From Hyphomicrobiales bacterium (lineage in GTDB: Bacteria > Pseudomonadota > Alphaproteobacteria > Rhizobiales > Rhizobiaceae): a stretch of 34,242 nt of DNA. The DNA is taken from assembly GCA_021775495.1 (NCBI GenBank), contig JAJFHT010000347.1, positions 1 through 34,242 on the forward strand, in the 5' to 3' direction. The notes beneath the pieces are model-generated. The model made no database searches. It was not told the DNA's origin and saw only the letters and a program-made list of their open reading frames with translations. The position numbers and the translations under genes are program-made. Of this stretch, positions 8,478 through 15,313 are shown piece by piece. Positions within the stretch are counted from its first letter, which is position 1; each line of letters starts with the position of its first letter.

Positions 8478-9503
8478 TCAATAGGTACCATCGGCGACTT
8501 CAAAACGTGTCGGCTTGCCGAGGCTGGCACGGCGATTGCCCACCCAGTCGGCTGTCCACTCGATCAGTTTCTCAAGCGGCACGGACGGCTGTCCGAACAG
8601 GCGCTGTTGCTCCTCGGTGTTCACCAGCCACATTCTGGACTGTGGTTCCCCGGTGAATATCGGGTCTCGGTCGAAAATCTTGCCGAAGGCAATGGCAATT
8701 TCCCGAACACTCGCTATTTCGGGCCCGGAGATATTGAGCGGGCTTGTCGGTGTGGTCGTGTGCCCCAGCGATTGCAGGGCGTACAGGTTGGCGTCGCCCT
8801 GCCAGATAACATTGACATGGCTCATTTGAAGGGAGACGGGCGTTCCTTCGAGAACCGCCTGAGCAATATCGTGCAGCACTCCATATCGCATGTCGATGGC
8901 ATAGCTCAGTCTGATCAATCGGCCCGATGTTTGATACTGCGAGGAAAAATACTCCAGCAGGCGCTCGCGTCCGATGCACGAATTGGCGTACTCGCCGGGC
9001 GGTGTCAGCGGATCACCTTCCACGGAGCCACCGTTTGCAACCTCGCTCATGGCGTAGACGCAGGCTGTGGAGAAGGCAACAATGCGGCTTTTCGGAAAAC
9101 GTTCAGCGATGAGGGTCGGCACATGGGAATTCATTGCCCAGGTCAAAGGCTGGTCCCCCTCCGCACCGAATTTGCGGCCGACCATGAGAATGATGTTTTT
9201 GCAGTCCTCAAGAGCTGCGACCTGGTCGCGGTCCAGCAGATCGCATTTCACAGCCTCAACACCCGCTTCCTCGAGGCGATGTCTTGCCTGCGGGTCGGAA
9301 AAACGCGCGACTCCGATGACCCGTTTTTGTGGACAAGCCCGCTTGGCCAGTCTGGCAAGGGTTACACCCAGTTTGCCGGCAACACCGAGCAGCATGATAT
9401 CGCCATCGAGGTTTTCAAGGTCGCGAACCAATTCCGGAGCTGGCAGCGTCATGAACTGCTCGAGTTCTTCCTCGGATTTGAAACCGGTCGGCAAATCGCT
9501 CAT
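8478..9503 (-). CDS. NAD-dependent epimerase/dehydratase-like protein, atypical active site
   Basis: A 341-residue extended-SDR-like protein. A Rossmann nucleotide site G40-VA-G43-KL-G46 follows an N-terminal extension of about 35 residues. A Ser/Thr segment (VAFSTACVYA, 143-151) sits where the catalytic Ser/Thr is expected. The usual YxxxK motif reads Y172-A-N-S-C176, so the lysine is replaced by cysteine. The start at 9503 has AAGGGG upstream and overlaps the stop of the enolase-family gene by four bases; an in-frame start at 9539 would overlap further. In the operon it could act as a dehydrogenase or epimerase on the imported sugar acid, or have lost ordinary SDR chemistry. Substrate unknown. 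Confidence 0.75.
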   Translation of the reverse strand: MSDLPTGFKSEEELEQFMTLPAPELVRDLENLDGDIMLLGVAGKLGVTLARLAKRACPQKRVIGVARFSDPQARHRLEEAGVEAVKCDLLDRDQVAALEDCKNIILMVGRKFGAEGDQPLTWAMNSHVPTLIAERFPKSRIVAFSTACVYAMSEVANGGSVEGDPLTPPGEYANSCIGRERLLEYFSSQYQTSGRLIRLSYAIDMRYGVLHDIAQAVLEGTPVSLQMSHVNVIWQGDANLYALQSLGHTTTPTSPLNISGPEIASVREIAIAFGKIFDRDPIFTGEPQSRMWLVNTEEQQRLFGQPSVPLEKLIEWTADWVGNRRASLGKPTRFEVADGTY

Positions 9504-10966
9504 GTTTGTTCCCCTTGTTCCAGCATGTCGAAACTCCAATCATTGACGTTGACCATTCGGTCCATGTTCGGCGGTGTGGCGAACCCGAAACCGGGAACCT
9601 GCAGTGACGAGATGTCAATTTCACCGTTTTTGACATCAAGTCCGATTGTTCCCGATTGCTGCCGGTAGAGATCGCCATGATTCAGCAGCGCGGACTTCTG
9701 CTCGCTGTGCGAAAGATGATCGAGCCCGCGAAAATAATGATGACCATTACGCTCGACATGCGGGATGCCGAGACTGGCAACCGATACCAAATCGGACTGC
9801 AGCGATACCGCTGGAAGATCGCTGAGATCTTCGGCGGAAAGAAAATAACGCTTTTGGCCGGCGGATTTATTCCATGATGCAGCGAGAGCATTGTTGAGAA
9901 ACGAACGGAAGATACCCTTGCAGTTTTTGTGACTGACCCCGCTATATCCGCAGGCCACTGCTTCCTCAAAGGCTGTTGTCCAGCCATCCGCCTCGTCGAT
10001 CAATAGCGGTTTTCCAATGATTTCGAGTGCGGCGGGATCAAGTGCGCCGCCAAGAGCCGCTGAACGTTCTACCGGTTGTTCAATGAACAGGATGGCGTTG
10101 TAGAAGTCGCTCAGATCAGGATGCGCCCGAATGGCCTGCATCAGTTCGGCGAACTGCCCGATGGATGCATATTGCTCATTGCCATCAAGGGTCAGGGATA
10201 CCGGCTGACCGCGTTTTTCAACAGCTGTCCAGATCTGCCGGAGGCGGACTATGTCTGCGTCGGTGTCTCCCGAAACCTTGACCTTGAGAAAATTGATACC
10301 ATCACTTTCGAGGTAGTCGTCCAGGGATTCTGGAAATCCGTCATCCAGCCTGTCATCGGCGCTGACATCGTCATTGGAGATTGGATCAACCAGACCGATG
10401 GTATGGCGCAACGACAGGCGTGTGAGTGGATCGGGCGGCAGCGCTGCAGCCAGTGAGCCGGACTGCAGGTCGGCGAACACTGAAGGCTCGTCGATCCCCA
10501 GGATCGGACCGCGAAGCAGGCGGTCGAAACTCTGACCGGTCATGCGGCCGATTGCGTCAATGATGGCGCGTTCAACCATTGAAACGCCGAAATTCCCGCC
10601 AAGCTTGTTGTATCCGCGGTCAAGGCTTTGCTGCTCAAGGCCGCGGTGCAGATCGCGCCAATGGGCAAAAGCCGAAGAAAAGCCGGCATCCTTGTATGCC
10701 GTCGCGGCAGCTTCGATCGACTGGATGAGATCGGCTGACCCCTCTTGTGGTGATCGTTCCGGGCGTTTGTCGAACCACTTGTAAGACAGAAAATCCGCCG
10801 CATAGCCGCATGCGCCGGCGCCATCGCGTGTTTCGATGCGCACTTCCAGAGTGGCCTGCGCGGCTGCATGTATTGTCACCGCCCCAAAACGAAATGGCAT
10901 CCGGGCAAAGACGTTGAGAATGCCGAGCCTGGTTTCAGCCACCCGAATGGGCAATGCCTCACTCAT
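9500..10966 (-). CDS. Enolase-superfamily protein (mandelate racemase/muconate-lactonizing-like)
   Basis: A 488-residue protein. The C-terminal barrel shows the superfamily residues in order: K228-x-K230 (LKVKV), D261 (TLDGNEQ), E296 (LFIEQP), D324/E325 (LIDEAD) and K347/K350 (SHKNCKG). This pattern of two lysines, three metal-binding acids and a further lysine resembles the MLE-type subgroups. Such enzymes abstract a proton alpha to a carboxylate, often dehydrating sugar acids. It is about 100 residues longer than a typical MR/MLE protein, with a long acidic linker (about 190-225) between capping domain and barrel. The ATG at 10966 overlaps the upstream stop by 8 bp and has GAGGGA before it. 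Substrate not recognisable. Confidence 0.75.
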   Translation of the reverse strand: MSEALPIRVAETRLGILNVFARMPFRFGAVTIHAAAQATLEVRIETRDGAGACGYAADFLSYKWFDKRPERSPQEGSADLIQSIEAAATAYKDAGFSSAFAHWRDLHRGLEQQSLDRGYNKLGGNFGVSMVERAIIDAIGRMTGQSFDRLLRGPILGIDEPSVFADLQSGSLAAALPPDPLTRLSLRHTIGLVDPISNDDVSADDRLDDGFPESLDDYLESDGINFLKVKVSGDTDADIVRLRQIWTAVEKRGQPVSLTLDGNEQYASIGQFAELMQAIRAHPDLSDFYNAILFIEQPVERSAALGGALDPAALEIIGKPLLIDEADGWTTAFEEAVACGYSGVSHKNCKGIFRSFLNNALAASWNKSAGQKRYFLSAEDLSDLPAVSLQSDLVSVASLGIPHVERNGHHYFRGLDHLSHSEQKSALLNHGDLYRQQSGTIGLDVKNGEIDISSLQVPGFGFATPPNMDRMVNVNDWSFDMLEQGEQT

Positions 10967-11810
10967 TGCCGGAGTCCCTCCCGTCGATTTGCTCGATGAT
11001 GCCGTGCAAATAGCCGGCAGCAACCGCAGCGGTCGTCGGTCCATCGGGTTCGTAGATGAAGGGCTCGACAGAGACCGGTCCGGTATATTTAACATCCCTT
11101 AATGCCTGCAGCACCGGACCGAACTGGTCTTTTCCCTGTCCGGGTGCCCGGCGGTTGCTGTCGTTGAGTTGAATGTGCTTCAGGCGGCCCTTTGGCCAGT
11201 TTTCAAGAATGGACTCGGCAACCGAAATCGGTTCCATCGCCGATGCGGCGGCGGTATCGATCATCGTTTGAAGTCCTGTTGTTCCTGCCTCGTCTATGAA
11301 AGCAATAACCTCGGCTATCGTATTGAGAAACGGTGTTTCGGTGGTGGCGAGAGGTTCGACGCAATAGGTCAACCCGGCAGCTTCAGCTTCCTCGCCCGCA
11401 ACCCGCAGGCAGGCGATCGCGTTGGCCCGCGCCGCCATGACGCTGTCGGCATCGGCCGGGTTGCGCTGCGCCGGCGATCCGTGAATGAGAACTGTTCCGC
11501 CAAGATCCGCACACAGGCCGATCAGCCGTTTGATGACATCCTGTGTGCGGGCAGCGATCGCTTTGTCGGACGTGGTTATGGATAGGCCCGACGGCGCAAC
11601 CAGAAGCCAGTGCAGGCCGATGATGCTCAGGCCATGATCCTCGGCAATGGTACGCAGTTCGCGGCGTCGCGCTGCTGGCAGCAGATGCGGTTCGTCGCTC
11701 AGTGTGAACGGTGCCAGCTCCAGTCCGAAATAGCCGAGGCCGGCCGCCATCGCACATTGCTGTTCAAACGGCAGTTCACCTATTACCTCGTTGCATAACG
11801 CAAATTTCAT
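10959..11810 (-). CDS. Sugar phosphate isomerase/epimerase-like TIM barrel (xylose isomerase-like family)
   Basis: A 283-residue AP-endonuclease-2/xylose-isomerase-like barrel. The expected metal ligands are all present: Glu in TYCVEPL, Asp in TMIDT, His in LKHIQLND and the C-terminal Glu in VSVEPF. Relatives include hydroxypyruvate isomerase, ketose 3-epimerases and myo-inosose dehydratase. The ATG at 11810 has a GAGG overlapping the tctB stop, and its own stop overlaps the next gene, so it is an operon member. It probably isomerises or epimerises an intermediate of the imported substrate. The exact reaction cannot be read from the sequence. Confidence 0.75.
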   Translation of the reverse strand: MKFALCNEVIGELPFEQQCAMAAGLGYFGLELAPFTLSDEPHLLPAARRRELRTIAEDHGLSIIGLHWLLVAPSGLSITTSDKAIAARTQDVIKRLIGLCADLGGTVLIHGSPAQRNPADADSVMAARANAIACLRVAGEEAEAAGLTYCVEPLATTETPFLNTIAEVIAFIDEAGTTGLQTMIDTAAASAMEPISVAESILENWPKGRLKHIQLNDSNRRAPGQGKDQFGPVLQALRDVKYTGPVSVEPFIYEPDGPTTAAVAAGYLHGIIEQIDGRDSGNE

Positions 11811-11819
11811 TTCAAAACC

Positions 11820-12335
11820 TCAGGGCAGTTTGACGAAAAAGATCTGAGTAAATACGAGCGCGATCCCATAGCCTGATATGAGCGCAATCGCGGCGGTGTA
11901 GGCGATGTGTTTCAGTTTCTTTGTCCGGTTAGAAAATGTCCGCTCACCCAGCAGCCATATGAACGCGAAGATGAAAACTGCCGCTGCAAGTCCGAAAGGC
12001 AGCCGGCCGAACAGTCCCAGCGCGAATCCGAATGTCAGCACCAGCGTCAAACCGACACGACGGGTCGCGCCATCGGCGAAAAAAGCAGCGGCAGCGCCTG
12101 GTTCCATGCCGAGCCGCCATCCGCCCCTCGCAATCGAGCGGGCCAGCAAGGCAATGCCGCAAGCCAGCAGCAATCCGCCCAGAAGACCGGGAACCAGACC
12201 CGGTACCGTGTAGGGGTTTATGTCAAGCTGTCCCAAACGGTCCATCCGCAGGCTCTCGATCAGAACGCCGGATGCAAACAAAATGAGGACGATCGCTGAG
12301 AGAAAATCAAATCGATCCATGCGCTTTGGTGTCAT
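11820..12335 (-). CDS. tctB: Tripartite tricarboxylate transporter small membrane subunit (TctB family)
   Basis: A 171-residue membrane protein with four hydrophobic segments (about 10-28, 43-65, 90-125 in two spans, and 145-168). This fits the TctB small subunit of tripartite tricarboxylate transporters, which work with the large membrane protein TctA and a periplasmic binding protein. Its ATG overlaps the tctA stop by four bases (ATGA), so the two are translationally coupled. It lies 9 bp before the isomerase-like gene. Primary sequence in this family is poorly conserved, so the call rests on size, topology and neighbours. Confidence 0.8.
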   Translation of the reverse strand: MTPKRMDRFDFLSAIVLILFASGVLIESLRMDRLGQLDINPYTVPGLVPGLLGGLLLACGIALLARSIARGGWRLGMEPGAAAAFFADGATRRVGLTLVLTFGFALGLFGRLPFGLAAAVFIFAFIWLLGERTFSNRTKKLKHIAYTAAIALISGYGIALVFTQIFFVKLP

Positions 12336-13870
12336 TGCGACCTCGTCTCATCGGAAGCAGCAGGTTTGGTTTTCTTCATGTCCATTGCACCGGATATCCA
12401 CCGGCGGACAAAGGGCATCGACAACAGGATGAACAGCGCCGCTACGATCCACAGCACCATGCTGATCGGGCGGGTGAAGAACGGTGTCAGGTCGCCGTCG
12501 CTGAGGACCAGTCCGCGCCTCAGGCTTTTGTCCAGAATATCGCCCAGCACGATGCCGAGGATCAGTGGCGCCATCGGATATTTCAGTTCTCGCAGGACAA
12601 AGCCGGCAAGGCCGAAAAACAGCATAATCCAAACGTCAAAGAGCCGGCTGGCAATGGCAAAAGCCCCGACCGTGCACAGGACAAATATGATCGGCATCAT
12701 GATCTCACGCCGCACCCGCAATACCAGTAGCAGCGGTTTGGTCAGGATAAGGCCAACCAGCGCCATGGCGCAGGTCGCCATGAACACCATGGCAACGACA
12801 TGATATACGAATTCCGGCGACTCGATCATGATCAGCGGACCGGGGCGGACTCCATGGATGATCATTGCCGCCAGCAGGACCGCCGCCGGTGCGGAGCCGG
12901 GTACTGCCAGCGTCAGAACCGGGATGAGTGCTCCCGGCACGGCGGCATTGTTGCCGGTCTCGGCGGCCAGCAGTCCATCGACTGAACCCTTTCCGAATTC
13001 TTCGCTTTTGTCGGATCGGATTCTGGCCACCGCGTAGCTGGCCCATGCTCCCATGTCTTCGCCGACGCCGGGGATAAGGCCCATGAAGGTTCCGATCAGC
13101 CCGCTGCGGACAGCAGTGACCTTGTAGCGCAACGCCTCTTTGATCCCACCCCAAAGGCTGTCCAGTTCACTGCGTACAACCTCGTAGTTCGATTGGCGCA
13201 TCACCGTAAGTATTTCCGCCAGACCAAAGGCGCCAACCATGGCCGGCAGCAATCCGATACCGCCGGAAAAGTCCGTGTTGCCATAGGCAAATCGCGCGAC
13301 ACCATGGATGCCTTCCTGGCCGATCATTGCTACAAACAGTCCAAGGAATCCGGCAATCCAGCCTTTGATTGGATCGTCGAGGGCCGTCAGTTGACCGGCA
13401 ACAAGGACACCAAATACAGCCAGCCAGAAGAATTCGAAGGCGCCGAATGAGAGTGCGACTTCAGCCAGCATCGGTGCAATCAGTGCCAGTGCCATCATGC
13501 CGATGAGCGAACCGAAGAATGACCCGGTCGTGGCAATTGCCATTGCCGAGCCCGCCTTGCCGGCCCGCGCCAGCGGAAATCCGTCAAGCGCGGTTGCGGC
13601 ATTGGCCGGTGTGCCTGGAATGTTCAGCAGAATGGCGCTGCGGCTGCCCCCGTAAATGGCGCCGACATACATACAGATCAAAATGAGGATTGCGCGTTCA
13701 CCGTCAAAATTGAAGGTGAGAGTGGTCATCAGCGCAACGCCAAGTGTCGCGGTCAGTCCAGGCAGCGAGCCGACTACGATACCGAGCAGGGTTGCCCAGA
13801 TAACGTCTATCAGCGCAAAACTTGTAACGATTTCACCAATTGCGGATAAAAACGAAAGCAGCCCGCTCAT
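12332..13870 (-). CDS. tctA: Tripartite tricarboxylate transporter large permease subunit (TctA family)
   Basis: A 512-residue, strongly hydrophobic protein with about 11-12 predicted membrane spans. It has the glycine/proline-rich TctA signatures GSLPGLTATLGVAL near residue 38, LLNIPGTPANAATALDG near 80 and GLIPGVGEDMGAWASYA near 260. It is the ion-coupled translocation subunit for a carboxylate delivered by the TctC-type binding protein. The ATG at 13870 follows a 191-bp gap after tctC that contains a hairpin. Family members carry citrate, tartrate or other acids, so the substrate cannot be inferred from this gene alone. Confidence 0.92.
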   Translation of the reverse strand: MSGLLSFLSAIGEIVTSFALIDVIWATLLGIVVGSLPGLTATLGVALMTTLTFNFDGERAILILICMYVGAIYGGSRSAILLNIPGTPANAATALDGFPLARAGKAGSAMAIATTGSFFGSLIGMMALALIAPMLAEVALSFGAFEFFWLAVFGVLVAGQLTALDDPIKGWIAGFLGLFVAMIGQEGIHGVARFAYGNTDFSGGIGLLPAMVGAFGLAEILTVMRQSNYEVVRSELDSLWGGIKEALRYKVTAVRSGLIGTFMGLIPGVGEDMGAWASYAVARIRSDKSEEFGKGSVDGLLAAETGNNAAVPGALIPVLTLAVPGSAPAAVLLAAMIIHGVRPGPLIMIESPEFVYHVVAMVFMATCAMALVGLILTKPLLLVLRVRREIMMPIIFVLCTVGAFAIASRLFDVWIMLFFGLAGFVLRELKYPMAPLILGIVLGDILDKSLRRGLVLSDGDLTPFFTRPISMVLWIVAALFILLSMPFVRRWISGAMDMKKTKPAASDETRSQ

Positions 13871-14016
13871 TCTCGATCATCGATTCCGTTGAATGCGGTT
13901 GTCGCAACCAATCAGACCACCGCAGCAGTTGATCGGCAGGTTTATCTGTCTCCCAGCGAGCAGTGCAGGATCCCGGTGGTCTGGGGTCGCTGCACGCTCT
14001 CGGGAGGAGTTACACG

Positions 14017-14038
14017 CCGGGGACAAGCCGATCCCCGG
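14017..14038 (-). other. Stem-loop between tctC and tctA
   Basis: A perfect 7-bp stem (CCGGGGA at 14017-14023 with TCCCCGG at 14032-14038, 8-nt loop) begins 24 bp after the tctC stop. No U-tract follows on the minus strand, so it looks more like an mRNA-stabilising or attenuating hairpin than an intrinsic terminator. It would allow the binding protein to be made in excess over the permease. Confidence 0.5.
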
Positions 14039-14061
14039 AATTTGCTTTCAGGACCGTGCCG

Positions 14062-15075
14062 TCAGGGCCGTTCGATCCCGTATTTCTCAGGATTGTTCTT
14101 TGCTTTCTTGCCGTCCCAGAGCAGCCAGGCGTTCTGACGCAACATCGGTTGAGCGGCCTCTTGAGCCGCATCTCCCGATTTCGGATCGAAAAATGCACCA
14201 CGACCGGCGGCATATTCTTTCAGGGCGTTGGAGTTCGAGACCACTTCGTTCCAGACCTTGTCCATAGTCGCGAACACTTCTGCCGGTGCGTCGGCCGGAG
14301 CCCAGATGCCGAAATAATTATTCGCGACAGAAACTTCTGACAGCCAGTCGGTGATGGCAGGAATCTCTCCGAAACCATCAAGGTTCAACGGAGCAGATGC
14401 AAGGACAGCCAGTGGTTTGATGCGTTTGGCGCGGATCATTTCAGCTTGCTCGGATGCCAGCTGGGTGGTGATCATGGTTTCGCCGGACACCGTTGACAGC
14501 ACCGCGGGCTTACCGCCGTCATAAGTGACGTGTTTGTAGGTAACACCAGCCGCCTTGGCGATGGCTTCCATCGCGTTGTGACCACCGGATGTGGCGCCGG
14601 CCGTTGCCACTGAGACCTTGCCGGGATTTTTCTTCATCTCGGCCAGCAGTTCCTCAAAACTGTTGATGCCGGAATCAGGATTGGTACCGACAACCGCGAC
14701 ATTCGCGATGTGGAGATAGAGACGCCATTTGTCCAGCGACACATCCAGCATATCGAGCACCGGATAGGTGCCCAAATCAACGGCTGCACCGGCGGCCCAG
14801 GTCATGCCGTCATGCTTGGCTTTCCAGGCATTCGTCGTTCCGACCGATCCTGCAGCACCAGGCTGATTGACGATCACCACCGTCTGGCCAAGCGCCTTTT
14901 CCAGGTCACCGGCAAGAATGCGTGTCACACTGTCTGTCGATCCACCGGGTGACCAGGGAACGATGATGGTGACAGGCTCAGCTGGCTTCCAGTCGGCGGC
15001 ATGGGCGCTGGTCACCATACCGGCCAGCAGCGCGGCTGCGCCGGCAATACCAGCCCAAACAGAATGTCGAGTCAT
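14062..15075 (-). CDS. tctC: Periplasmic substrate-binding protein of a tripartite tricarboxylate transporter (TctC/Bug family)
   Basis: A 337-residue secreted protein. Residues 1-26 form a signal peptide ending in TSAHA|A. The mature part begins with a typical Bug/TctC segment (VTIIVPWSPGGSTDSVTRIL), followed by VIVNQPGAAGSVGT and GATSGGHN. It captures a carboxylate in the periplasm for TctAB. The ATG at 15075 has GGGAGA seven bases upstream. The frame stays open to 15294, but that extension would code through the promoter and operator repeats and destroy the signal peptide, so it is rejected. It is the first gene of the catabolic operon. Confidence 0.93.
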   Translation of the reverse strand: MTRHSVWAGIAGAAALLAGMVTSAHAADWKPAEPVTIIVPWSPGGSTDSVTRILAGDLEKALGQTVVIVNQPGAAGSVGTTNAWKAKHDGMTWAAGAAVDLGTYPVLDMLDVSLDKWRLYLHIANVAVVGTNPDSGINSFEELLAEMKKNPGKVSVATAGATSGGHNAMEAIAKAAGVTYKHVTYDGGKPAVLSTVSGETMITTQLASEQAEMIRAKRIKPLAVLASAPLNLDGFGEIPAITDWLSEVSVANNYFGIWAPADAPAEVFATMDKVWNEVVSNSNALKEYAAGRGAFFDPKSGDAAQEAAQPMLRQNAWLLWDGKKAKNNPEKYGIERP

Positions 15076-15117
15076 AAAATTTCTCCCAGTTACGCTATCA
15101 AATTCGATTTCGATAAA

Positions 15118-15154
15118 TATCCAGCTGGACACTTTTGTATCCAGCTGGACACTT
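15118..15154. promoter_or_regulatory. Tandem operator-like repeats upstream of tctC
   Basis: Two identical 17-bp copies of TATCCAGCTGGACACTT lie at 15118-15134 and 15138-15154. They are spaced exactly 20 bp, about two helical turns. Each contains the perfect palindrome TCCAGCTGGA and is near-palindromic over 16 bp. Copy 2 overlaps the putative -10 element, so repression by the operon's own TetR protein is the likeliest role. Binding by another regulator encoded elsewhere is not excluded. Confidence 0.75.
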
Positions 15155-15183
15155 AATAAGGAGTTGTAACGGAGACTTGTCAA
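15153..15183 (-). promoter_or_regulatory. Putative sigma-70 promoter of the tct operon
   Basis: On the minus strand a perfect -35 TTGACA (15183-15178) is followed after 19 bp by TATTAA (15158-15153). The spacing is slightly long. The operator repeats lie on and just downstream of the -10, and the tctC ATG is about 78 bp further on. Confidence 0.5.
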
Positions 15184-15313
15184 GCGACAGGTCCCGAATT
15201 CAGCGAATTTACGGCGTTGTCCCCATGGCCTTGCATGGCGAAATGGATATGGAATCAGGGTTTTGAGCCCTTTTCCGATGAGATCTCGAGACAAAATGGA
15301 CGGACTACCCCCG

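Noticed and set aside
8268..9668. A 466-codon open frame on the plus strand
   Set aside because: It spans antisense to tetR, the epimerase and the enolase-family gene. Its boundaries ignore the tight minus-strand gene junctions.
15076..15294. N-terminal extension of tctC
   Set aside because: It would translate the tandem operators and promoter and bury the signal peptide. ATG 15075 has a good ribosome site.
6560..15313. The tct region as a mobile genomic island
   Set aside because: No integrase, transposase, tRNA gene, flanking repeat or obvious base-composition shift was seen. It may be an insertion into a conserved backbone, but nothing here shows recent transfer.
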